Part shown: piece after piece, positions 1 to 6,190 of the stretch
How positions within the stretch are numbered: the stretch's first letter is position 1
How the letters are laid out: each line of letters starts with the position of its first letter
DNA from: an uncultured Prevotellaceae bacterium
Lineage (GTDB): Bacteria > Bacteroidota > Bacteroidia > Bacteroidales > Bacteroidaceae
NCBI GenBank assembly: GCA_946644025.1
Contig: CAMPCG010000093.1
Span: 1 to 9,335, forward strand
Length of the DNA: 9,335 bases
Reading direction: 5' to 3'
Notes under the pieces: model-generated
The model's input: only the letters and a program-made list of their open reading frames with translations
The model's database searches: none
What the model was told of the DNA's origin: nothing
Program-made: the position numbers and the translations under genes

Positions 1-377
<377 letters not shown>

Positions 378-387
378 ATTTCAGGCT

Positions 388-419
388 GCAAAGGTACACA
401 AATTATGGAAACTGACAAA
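388..419 (-). promoter_or_regulatory. Bacteroides-type promoter for proS
   Basis: On the minus strand a -33 TTTG (419-416) is followed after exactly 19 bases by a -7 element TACCTTTGC (396-388), matching the Bacteroidota primary sigma factor consensus TTTG/TAnnTTTG. Transcription would start near 380-383, about 100 bases before the proS ATG. The 14 bases containing the -7 element (GCTGCAAAGGTACA on the plus strand) recur exactly in the kinase promoter at 2822-2835, with the same 19-base spacing, which supports both calls. Confidence 0.8.
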
Positions 420-429
420 AAAATCGGCC

Positions 430-1173
430 TTATTTTCCAAGGAAGTTCTTTTGCAGATAGTCGTTGAACTGCTCTTTGTAGAGGTCGCCCAGGGGCAAGT
501 AGGTCTCTGCGTCGAGTATGATGCGGTTCTTGTTCACCTCCTGAATCTTCTCGAGGTTGACGATGTACGAGCGGTGTATTCGCATGAACTGCTGCTGTGG
601 CAGGTAGTCCTCCATCTTCTTCATCGAGAGCAGGGTGATGACGGGTTTCTGGCCTTCGAGGTATATCTTGAGATACTCGCTCATGCCTTCGACGTAGCGT
701 ATGTCGGCAATGGCTATGCGCACCACGCGGTAGTCGGTCTTGACGAAGATGGTGCCGCTGTTTTGGTCCACGGGGCTGCTTGGTTGAGCGTCGGTCTTGT
801 TCTGGTTACGCAGGTTGTACTGCTCCTGCACCTTCATGGCTGCCCGCAGGAAGTCGTTCATGCCGAAGGGCTTGAGCAGGTAGTCCACGGCGTTTACCTT
901 GTAGCCCTCTATGGCATACTCCGAGTAGGCCGTGGTGAAGACGATGAGCGGCGGGGCGGCCAGCTGGCGCACGAAGTCCATGCCCGAGAGGTCGGGCATG
1001 TTGATGTCGCAGAAGATGGCGTCGACCACTTCCTGCTCCATGATCTCGCGGGCCTGCAGGGCACTCTGGCACTGGCCTGCAAGCTCCAGGAAGGGCACCT
1101 TGCCGATGTAGGTGGTAAGTTGACGAAGGGCAAGCGGTTCGTCGTCGATAGCTAATACTCTTATTGTTGACAT
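430..1173 (-). CDS. LytTR-family two-component response regulator
   Basis: A 247-residue cytoplasmic response regulator that should receive a phosphoryl group from the neighbouring kinase and bind DNA. The receiver domain covers about residues 4-118: acidic pair D10/D11, phosphoacceptor D56 in CDINMPDLSG, switch threonine T80/T81 in FTTAYSEYA, and K101 in the LLKPF motif. A linker rich in Q, N, S and P (about 121-139) joins it to a LytTR DNA-binding domain (about 141-244) with the signature FMRIHRSYIVN at 196-206. LytTR regulators typically bind paired direct repeats about 21-22 bp apart. ATG is at 1173-1171 and the stop TAA at 432-430. The gene follows the kinase on the same strand after 231 bases, so cotranscription is likely but interrupted by the repeat at 1217-1340. 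No separate promoter consensus was seen upstream. The target genes are unknown. Confidence 0.95.
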   Translation of the reverse strand: MSTIRVLAIDDEPLALRQLTTYIGKVPFLELAGQCQSALQAREIMEQEVVDAIFCDINMPDLSGMDFVRQLAAPPLIVFTTAYSEYAIEGYKVNAVDYLLKPFGMNDFLRAAMKVQEQYNLRNQNKTDAQPSSPVDQNSGTIFVKTDYRVVRIAIADIRYVEGMSEYLKIYLEGQKPVITLLSMKKMEDYLPQQQFMRIHRSYIVNLEKIQEVNKNRIILDAETYLPLGDLYKEQFNDYLQKNFLGK

Positions 1174-1216
1174 AATATATTTTATTAGAGGCAGGTTTTA
1201 TTTATTCGCTATATGG

Positions 1217-1340
1217 TGCGCAGCCGCTCCCCTCCCATGTAGGGGAGGGGTCGGGGGTGGGGTCAGTAATATCTTGTTAATGAAAATGTTACAGACCCCA
1301 CCCCTGCCCCTCCCCTTGAGGGGAGGGGAGCGGCTGCGCA
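1217..1340. repeat. Nested inverted repeat with G-quadruplex-capable arms between kinase and regulator
   Basis: Two inverted arms of about 47-48 bases (1217-1264 and 1294-1340) flank a short AT-rich centre. They begin with an identical 20-base stretch (plus-strand TGCGCAGCCGCTCCCCTCCC and its complement), and weak similarity continues into the centre. Each arm also folds on itself: CCCCTCCCC-TTGA-GGGGAGGGG on the right, and an 8-bp version around ATGTAG on the left. Four G runs occur at 1242-1262 on the plus strand and at 1315-1296 on the minus strand, the latter in the mRNA sense. It may be a dispersed palindromic (REP-like) element; that is inference. Confidence 0.88.
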
Positions 1341-1404
1341 TATTTTCGTAATTTATAGAACATACCTAGACAGAATGACGTGTTTTTTTAGACAGAAGAC
1401 ATAA

Positions 1405-2655
1405 TTATAGCGGCAGCTGGAGGGTGACGATGTAGGTCTCGGCGGCATCGCTGATGTCGAGGGTGTAGCTGTTGCCATAGAGCAGGTCCAGGCGTCGGCG
1501 GGCATTCTGCAGACCCACGCCGTGACCTGCGCCACTGGCCGCCCCGTCTGTCTTCGCCTTCTTGCTGTTCATGCACTTGAAGTGCAGGGAGCAGCCGTCC
1601 TTGCCCTCTTCCTCCCCCTGCGCGATGCTTATCTCTATGGACACAAACGACTGCTGCTGATAGCTCACCCCATGCTTGAAGGCGTTCTCTACGAAAGTGA
1701 TGAGCAGCAGCGGCGGAATCTCGCGGTCGGGAATCATCTCGGGCAGGCTGACGTTGATGGCCACGTGGTCGGTGAAGCGCATCTTCATCAGCTCGATGTA
1801 GTTCTCCAGGAAGAGCAGCTCCTGGCGCAGCGCCACCTTCTGCTTGTTGCCCTCGTAGAGCACGAAGCGCATAATCTTCGACAGCTCCACGATGGTCACC
1901 TTCGCCTGTTCGGGGTCTATGTCCACCAGGGCGTGAATGTTGTTCAGCGTGTTCATCAGGAAGTGCGGGTTAATCTGGTACTTCAGATACTCCAGCTGCT
2001 GCTCCAGGTTGTCGTGCTCCAGCTGCAGCATACGCTCGTGGTCCTTGCGCTGGCGGAAGTAGAGCTTTACGCCCACGTTCATGCCAAGCATCAGGATGAA
2101 GATGATGGTGGCCACCACCTCGTGTTCGCCGAAGATGATGGGTCCCCGGCGGAACGCGCCTTCAGGTGGACGCGACTGCAGGGGCGGTCTGCCGGGTCTC
2201 CTGCCGAAGTCCCTTTTGCCCCGAACGGGTGGGGTTGGGCCCTCATGGTCTTCAAAGTCGATAGGGGGACGGCCGTCAAAGTCGGCAAAGTCCTTGTCGG
2301 GAGCAAAATGTCCCGAGGGCTTGTCGGGGCGTGTGCTGCACTGCAACACCAGGAAGAGCCCCACCATCACAGCCAGCGACGAGAAGTAGACCGTGCGCCG
2401 CTGGCGGTAGACCAGCAGCGGAGCCAGCAGGAAGTTGTGAACCAGGAACATGGCCAGGAAGATGGTGTAGTGGCGCCATATCATCAGCAGCTCGTCCCAG
2501 GGAAAGGACGTGCCCGTCGGCATTTGCGACAGACGCATGTAGATACTCAGCACAGGGGTGAGAAACAGCAGCAGCCACAGCACCAGATATAGAAGCATCT
2601 CCTTACGGCTGTCACGGAAAAATATGTCTTTGCCTTTCGAGTAGAGTTTCCCCAT
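1405..2655 (-). CDS. LytS/YehU-type membrane sensor histidine kinase
   Basis: A 416-residue inner-membrane kinase of the His_kinase (LytS/YehU-like) family, presumed to phosphorylate the LytTR regulator encoded just downstream. Four hydrophobic helices are visible (about 21-38, 62-83, 88-105 and 179-198). The basic N-terminus (MGKLYSKGKD) suggests it starts in the cytoplasm, placing residues 106-178, a long loop rich in Pro, Asp and Arg, in the periplasm. A charged coiled-coil-like stretch (about 203-224) leads to the phosphoacceptor motif YQINPHFLMNTLNNI with H231. The ATPase part has an N-box IPPLLLITFVENAFKHG (about 313-329, N324) and a glycine motif GHGVGLQNARRRLDLLYG (377-394). No periplasmic or cytoplasmic sensor fold of a known family is recognisable. 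It is transcribed from the promoter at 2823-2854. The start is the ATG at 2655, just after the hairpin-containing leader. Confidence 0.94.
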   Translation of the reverse strand: MGKLYSKGKDIFFRDSRKEMLLYLVLWLLLFLTPVLSIYMRLSQMPTGTSFPWDELLMIWRHYTIFLAMFLVHNFLLAPLLVYRQRRTVYFSSLAVMVGLFLVLQCSTRPDKPSGHFAPDKDFADFDGRPPIDFEDHEGPTPPVRGKRDFGRRPGRPPLQSRPPEGAFRRGPIIFGEHEVVATIIFILMLGMNVGVKLYFRQRKDHERMLQLEHDNLEQQLEYLKYQINPHFLMNTLNNIHALVDIDPEQAKVTIVELSKIMRFVLYEGNKQKVALRQELLFLENYIELMKMRFTDHVAINVSLPEMIPDREIPPLLLITFVENAFKHGVSYQQQSFVSIEISIAQGEEEGKDGCSLHFKCMNSKKAKTDGAASGAGHGVGLQNARRRLDLLYGNSYTLDISDAAETYIVTLQLPL

Positions 2656-2744
2656 ATAAATAAAGATGATTGATAGATGGTAAATCTGTAAATTGCAAAT
2701 GAATTGTGGCTTCTATATAACTAATAGTTATTACACCGCTTTGC

Positions 2745-2814
2745 AGTAGGAGGCGACGTGTCTCACGTCGCACCAATCTGCTGGATTGCGACGTGAGACA
2801 CGTCGCCTCCTACT
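2745..2814. repeat. Perfect 28-bp inverted repeat in the kinase leader
   Basis: Arms 2745-2772 and 2787-2814 are perfect reverse complements of 28 bases around a 14-base centre. Each arm is itself palindromic: GCGACGTG-TCT-CACGTCGC on the left (8-bp stem, 3-base loop) and its complement on the right. The element can therefore form one long hairpin or two small ones. It ends 9 bases from the -7 element of the kinase promoter, so it would be the first structured part of the transcript. It resembles dispersed intergenic palindromes of Bacteroidota, but I cannot test its copy number. Confidence 0.92.
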
Positions 2815-2822
2815 TTCACGCT

Positions 2823-2854
2823 GCAAAGGTACAAATAATATAATGTATAGCAAA
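2823..2854 (-). promoter_or_regulatory. Bacteroides-type promoter for the kinase-regulator pair
   Basis: On the minus strand TTTG (2854-2851) stands 19 bases before TACCTTTGC (2831-2823), an exact fit to the Bacteroidota -33/-7 promoter. Start of transcription would be near 2816-2819, giving a leader of about 160 bases before the kinase ATG at 2655. The leader contains the 2745-2814 hairpin. Confidence 0.8.
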
Positions 2855-2908
2855 AAAAACTCTACGAAAGTCCTTTTTCGTTCAGCGAAATCCATCCATC
2901 CCGAAAAC

Positions 2909-2929
2909 ATGGCTCAGACTTTGAGCCAT
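2909..2929. promoter_or_regulatory. Interrupted palindrome ATGGCTCA-N5-TGAGCCAT
   Basis: Eight-base perfect inverted arms around GACTT, about 55 bases upstream of the -33 element of the kinase promoter. The size suits a dimeric regulator operator, but this is inference. It could equally be a chance hairpin. Confidence 0.4.
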
Positions 2930-2950
2930 CCAAACCCTGGGGGGCGGGCT

Positions 2951-2972
2951 AAGTTCATATATTTGTGAACTT
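2951..2972. promoter_or_regulatory. Interrupted palindrome AAGTTCA-N8-TGAACTT followed by T run
   Basis: Seven-base perfect inverted arms around TATATTTG, followed on the plus strand by three more T. The stem is too AT-rich to be a convincing terminator, and no gene ends just upstream. An operator is possible. Confidence 0.35.
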
Positions 2973-3053
2973 TTTCCCGTTCTTTTTTGGCGGTATATAA
3001 ATCTGCCAAACCTCTGGCCACACAAGAGATTTGAAAGCACCAACGCTTTTTTT

Positions 3054-3137
3054 CAAACCACGGCGGCGTTTGTACAAACCACGGCGGCGTTTGTACAAAC
3101 CACGGCGGCGTTTATACAAACGCTGTCGGCGTTTGTA
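3054..3137. repeat. Four tandem 21-bp palindromic units
   Basis: Four uninterrupted 21-base units start at 3054, 3075, 3096 and 3117. Units 1 and 2 are identical (CAAACCACGGCGGCGTTTG plus TA). Unit 3 differs by one base (TTTATA). Unit 4 differs in its middle (CAAACGC-TGTCG-GCGTTTG), where a G replacing C restores a 7-bp stem. Unit junctions form the 12-base palindrome GTTTGTACAAAC (GTTTATACAAAC at the last). There is no spacer of independent sequence, so it is not a CRISPR array. It lies in the gap between two divergently transcribed operons. Confidence 0.92.
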
Positions 3138-3167
3138 GATTGTCTCCGTCCTTCACCCTAAAGAGAA

Positions 3168-3211
3168 CGTATCTTTCTCTGGTTTTGCCCGTATCTTTCT
3201 TTGGCTTTCCC
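3168..3211. repeat. Degenerate 22-bp tandem repeat
   Basis: Two adjacent 22-base units, each starting CGTATCTTTCT and continuing with a TGG-pyrimidine stretch, differ at about four positions. A partial third copy starts CGTACCTAT at 3212. No function can be assigned. Confidence 0.65.
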
Positions 3212-3390
3212 CGTACCTATCCCTGCATCACAACGTATGCCTAAGCCACCATAGCAAGACAACAATAGGACATAAGACTGGACGTCCACTTTTAAAAGTA
3301 CCATCATTGACAAGATGGCATCTTTGGTAAGACTGAAACAGGGGCTTATAAAAAAGAGTAGCACTTCTACGTTTATCATTTTCAAACCCT

Positions 3391-3433
3391 GTGCAGCCCG
3401 CCTGCTACCTTGGTGTTGTAGGCGGGCTGGCAC
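3391..3433. other. GC-rich hairpin in the gene-less region
   Basis: GTGC-AGCCCGCCT on the left pairs with AGGCGGGCT-G-GCAC on the right: 13 pairs with one bulged G and a loop of about 16 bases. There is no U tract on either strand, so it is a poor intrinsic terminator. Its stem is far more GC-rich than its surroundings. It could be a small-RNA stem, a mobile-element remnant or a dispersed palindrome. I cannot decide. Confidence 0.55.
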
Positions 3434-3512
3434 ATTCGTTTCTAAAGACAAATTTGGGTTAAATGAAACAAAATAGCGTAAGAAATATGCGAAAACGGCG
3501 GCTATGTCCTGA

Positions 3513-3529
3513 TAATTTTGTAATTTTGC
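3513..3529 (+). promoter_or_regulatory. Probable -7 element(s) of the dxr promoter
   Basis: Two overlapping fits to TAnnTTTG occur back to back: TAATTTTG at 3513-3520 and TAATTTTGC at 3521-3529. The second puts transcription start near 3535, about 45 bases before the dxr ATG. No TTTG is found about 19 bases upstream of either, so the -33 half is weak or absent. Confidence 0.5.
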
Positions 3530-3540
3530 ACGCTAATTTG

Positions 3541-3585
3541 TTAATAGTAAATCTGTAAATAGTAAATCCGTAAATAGTAAATGAA
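3541..3585 (+). repeat. 15-bp tandem repeat overlapping the dxr start codon
   Basis: Three units of 15 bases: TTAATAGTAAATCTG, TAAATAGTAAATCCG and TAAATAGTAAATGAA. The third carries the dxr ATG (3581-3583), so the first two lysine/methionine-coding bases of the gene belong to the repeat. The 14-mer GTAAATCTGTAAAT is shared with the plus strand at 2680-2693 in the kinase leader. Confidence 0.85.
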
Positions 3586-4732
3586 ACGACAGATAGCCAT
3601 TCTGGGCTCTACGGGCAGCATCGGCACACAGGCCCTGGAGGTCATCAGCGAGCACAGCGACCTCTACGAGGTATACTGCCTGACGGCCAACAACCGTGTG
3701 GAGCTGCTGGCCGAGCAGGCCCGCAAATATCGTCCGGCTGCCGTGGTCATTGCCAACGAGGCACGCTACGACGAGCTGAAAGCACTCATGAGCGACCTGC
3801 CCGACGTGAAGGTCTATGCCGGGGCGAAGGCCCTCGACGACATCGTGGAGGCCGGACCCATCGACATGGTGCTCACCGCCATGGTGGGCTTTGCCGGACT
3901 CTCGCCCACCATACATGCCATCCGTGCGCACAAGACGATATGCCTGGCCAACAAGGAGACGCTCGTCGTGGCCGGCGAGCTCATCTGCCGCCTGGCCATG
4001 GAGAACCGCGCCGCCATACTGCCCGTGGACAGCGAGCACTCGGCCATCTTCCAGAGCCTCGTGGGCGAGGACGGCAACGACATCGACAAAATCCTGCTCA
4101 CGGCCAGCGGTGGACCCTTCCGCACGAAGTCGCTCGACGAGATTGCCACCGTGACCAAGGCCGACGCCCTGCGCCACCCCACGTGGGACATGGGCGCGAA
4201 GATTACCATCGACTCGGCTACGATGATGAACAAGGGCTTCGAGGTCATCGAGGCCAAATGGCTCTTCGGCGTGCAGCCCGCGCAGATAGAGGTCTACGTC
4301 CACCCGCAGAGCATCGTCCACTCAGCCGTGCAGTTCATGGACGGAAGCGTGAAGGCGCAGCTCGGAGTGCCCGACATGCGCCTGCCCATACAGTATGCCT
4401 TCTCCTTCCCCCACCGTCTGCCCCTCAGCGGGCAGCGCCTCGACCTCTTCGCCGCCCAGCACCTCGACTTCTTCCGCCCCGACATGCAGAAGTTCCCCTG
4501 CCTCCGTCTGGCCTACGACGCGCTGGACAAGGGCGGCAACATGGCCTGCATCGTCAATGCGGCCAACGAGGTGGTGAACCGCGCCTTCCTGGAAGACCGC
4601 TGCCGCTTCCTCCAGATGGCCGAGGTCATCGGCGAGACCATGCAGCGCGCCACCTTCATCAAGCAGCCTACCCTTGACGACTACATACAGACCGACCGCG
4701 AGGCACGGCAGATAGCATCTTCATTACTTTAA
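3581..4732 (+). CDS. dxr: 1-deoxy-D-xylulose 5-phosphate reductoisomerase
   Basis: A 383-residue cytoplasmic enzyme that converts 1-deoxy-D-xylulose 5-phosphate to 2-C-methyl-D-erythritol 4-phosphate with NADPH and a divalent metal, the first committed step of the MEP isoprenoid pathway and the target of fosmidomycin. The NADPH-binding loop GSTGSIG is at 9-15. ANKETLVVAGE (123-133) follows, then LPVDSEHSAIFQ with metal ligands D150 and E152. The substrate loop lies in LLTASGGPFR (172-181). HPTWDMG is at 199-205, and MMNKGFEVIEAKWLF (215-229) carries N217, K218 and the third metal ligand E221. The C-terminal NAANEVVNRAFL (326-337) is also typical. Every catalytic residue I could check is present, and the length is normal for the family. 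The ATG is fixed by an in-frame TAA immediately before it (3578-3580). rseP starts 5 bases after the stop, indicating an operon. Confidence 0.98.
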   Translation: MKRQIAILGSTGSIGTQALEVISEHSDLYEVYCLTANNRVELLAEQARKYRPAAVVIANEARYDELKALMSDLPDVKVYAGAKALDDIVEAGPIDMVLTAMVGFAGLSPTIHAIRAHKTICLANKETLVVAGELICRLAMENRAAILPVDSEHSAIFQSLVGEDGNDIDKILLTASGGPFRTKSLDEIATVTKADALRHPTWDMGAKITIDSATMMNKGFEVIEAKWLFGVQPAQIEVYVHPQSIVHSAVQFMDGSVKAQLGVPDMRLPIQYAFSFPHRLPLSGQRLDLFAAQHLDFFRPDMQKFPCLRLAYDALDKGGNMACIVNAANEVVNRAFLEDRCRFLQMAEVIGETMQRATFIKQPTLDDYIQTDREARQIASSLL

Positions 4733-4737
4733 TAACA

Positions 4738-6189
4738 ATGGAAATTTTTCTTATCAAGACACTACAGTTCTTTATGGCCATCAGTCTGCTCGTGCTGCTT
4801 CACGAGATGGGCCATTTCTTCTTCGCCAAGCTCTTCGGAGTGAGGGTGAACAAGTTCTACCTTTTCTTTAACCCCAAGTTCCACATCGCCAGCACCTACG
4901 ACACGTGGGTGCGACGGCTCTTCAAGATGAAGCCCGAGGTGGTGCCCACGAAGGAGGTTACCGTGACCGACGACAAGGGAAAGACCACCACCACACAGGA
5001 GAAGGAGTATGTAGGCACGGAGTACGGCCTGGGCTGGCTCCCCTTGGGCGGCTACTGCGCCATCGACGGCATGATAGACGAGACCAACCAGACGCTCTCG
5101 GAGCAGACCCACCCCTGGGAGTTCCGCGTGAAGCCTACGTGGCAGCGGCTGCTCATCATGGTGGGCGGCGTGCTCGTCAACTTCCTCCTCGCCCTGTTCA
5201 TCTACGCCATGGTGCTCTACACCTGGGGCGAGAGCTACGTGCCGGCACAGCAGATGACCTACGGTATGGAGTTCAACGAACAGGCCCGTCGGCTGGGATT
5301 CCAGGACGGCGACATACTCCTGGGCACGGAGGACGGCCCCTTTAAGAAATACGACGTCAATGTTCTCCGCACCATTTCCGAGGCACGTGACATCCACGTG
5401 ATGCGCGGCGGCACTGAGACCGTCATCCACCAGGATGAAGACCTGAACCTCCTCGACATGCTCAAGAGCACACCGCCCTTCGCCCGTGTGCGTATGCCGG
5501 CGGTCATCGACACCGTGTTGCCAGGCACACCGGCAGAGCTGGCCGGGCTGCGCAAGGGCGACCTCATGGTGGCCATCAACGGACAGGAGGTGTCGTCCTT
5601 TGGACAGTTCACCGACCAGCTCGCTGCCATCGGCGACCGCATTAGCGAGATGCCCGCCGACAGCCTGAAGCTGCGCCACGTGACGGTGGTCTACGAGCGC
5701 GACGGACAGCGCGACACCATCGCCACGACGCTCACCGCCGACCTGAAGCTGGGCTTCGCACCGGTATACCCCTACAAGCCCGTCACCGTGGAGTATGGCT
5801 TCCTTGAGAGCCTTCCCGCCGGTGCCGTCTACGGATGGGACGTGCTGGCCAGCTATGTCAACGACCTGAAGTATGTCTTCACTGCCGACGGCGCCAAGTC
5901 GCTCGGCGGGTTTGGAACCATTGGCAGCCTCTTCCCCGATACTTGGGACTGGTATCGCTTCTGGATGATGACGGCCCTGCTCTCCATCATCCTGGCCTTC
6001 ATGAACATCCTGCCCATACCGGCACTCGACGGAGGACACGTGCTCTTCCTGCTCTACGAGATGATTACAGGCCGTAAGCCCTCGGATGCCTTCATGGTGC
6101 GCGCAGAGTACATCGGATTCGGATTCGTCATCATCCTCATGGTGCTGGCCAACCTCAACGACATACTCCGCTGGCTGGGGTATATGTAG
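4738..6189 (+). CDS. rseP: RseP-type intramembrane site-2 zinc metalloprotease
   Basis: A 483-residue inner-membrane protease of the S2P (M50) family. In relatives it cuts anti-sigma factors or leftover signal peptides within the membrane after a first cleavage. The first helix (about 4-28) carries the zinc motif HEMGH (H22, E23, H26). The re-entrant loop GLGWLPLGGYCAIDG is at 97-111, and a second helix spans about 137-161. Two PDZ-like regions follow (about 165-245 and 256-335; LPGTPAELAGLRKGD at 261-275 is the clearer). The third helix region holds FMNILPIPALDGGH with the third zinc ligand D431, and a last helix lies at about 455-474. It is longer than E. coli RseP (450), partly because of a charged, Thr-rich insert at about 66-92. 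The local substrate is unknown: no sigma/anti-sigma pair is in the window. It starts 5 bases after dxr without a Shine-Dalgarno, so is probably cotranscribed. Confidence 0.96.
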   Translation: MEIFLIKTLQFFMAISLLVLLHEMGHFFFAKLFGVRVNKFYLFFNPKFHIASTYDTWVRRLFKMKPEVVPTKEVTVTDDKGKTTTTQEKEYVGTEYGLGWLPLGGYCAIDGMIDETNQTLSEQTHPWEFRVKPTWQRLLIMVGGVLVNFLLALFIYAMVLYTWGESYVPAQQMTYGMEFNEQARRLGFQDGDILLGTEDGPFKKYDVNVLRTISEARDIHVMRGGTETVIHQDEDLNLLDMLKSTPPFARVRMPAVIDTVLPGTPAELAGLRKGDLMVAINGQEVSSFGQFTDQLAAIGDRISEMPADSLKLRHVTVVYERDGQRDTIATTLTADLKLGFAPVYPYKPVTVEYGFLESLPAGAVYGWDVLASYVNDLKYVFTADGAKSLGGFGTIGSLFPDTWDWYRFWMMTALLSIILAFMNILPIPALDGGHVLFLLYEMITGRKPSDAFMVRAEYIGFGFVIILMVLANLNDILRWLGYM

Positions 6190-6190
6190 T

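Larger units (their letters stand above)
2855..3580. other. Gene-less region between kinase promoter and dxr
   Basis: No convincing gene is seen in these 726 bases. The two open frames available, 60 codons on plus (starting at 2786, within the kinase leader, and running to 2968) and 97 codons on minus (3451-3158), show no family motif and run across repeats and hairpins. The region is AT-rich and holds, in order, two palindromes (2909-2929 and 2951-2972), a four-copy 21-bp array (3054-3137), a 22-bp tandem pair (3168-3211), a GC-rich hairpin (3391-3433) and the dxr promoter with its 15-bp repeat. No tRNA or rRNA was recognised. An unannotated small RNA is possible but unsupported. Confidence 0.7.

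Noticed and set aside
1522..2592. 356-codon plus-strand frame opposite the kinase
   Set aside because: Antisense shadow. Composition is dominated by H, V, L and Q from complemented codons.
2786..2968. 60-codon plus-strand frame
   Set aside because: It starts inside the 28-bp inverted repeat, crosses the kinase promoter and two palindromes, and has no motif.
3054..3137. CRISPR-like array
   Set aside because: The 21-bp units are directly adjacent with no unique spacers, and no cas gene is present.
3158..3451. 97-codon minus-strand frame in the gene-less region
   Set aside because: It has a hydrophobic stretch but crosses the GC-rich hairpin and the 22-bp tandem repeat, has no promoter consensus at its start and no recognisable family. 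Not called.
3533..4321. 262-codon minus-strand frame opposite dxr
   Set aside because: Shadow of dxr. Dxr has all catalytic motifs on the plus strand; the antisense protein has none, and it runs into the promoter and repeat region.
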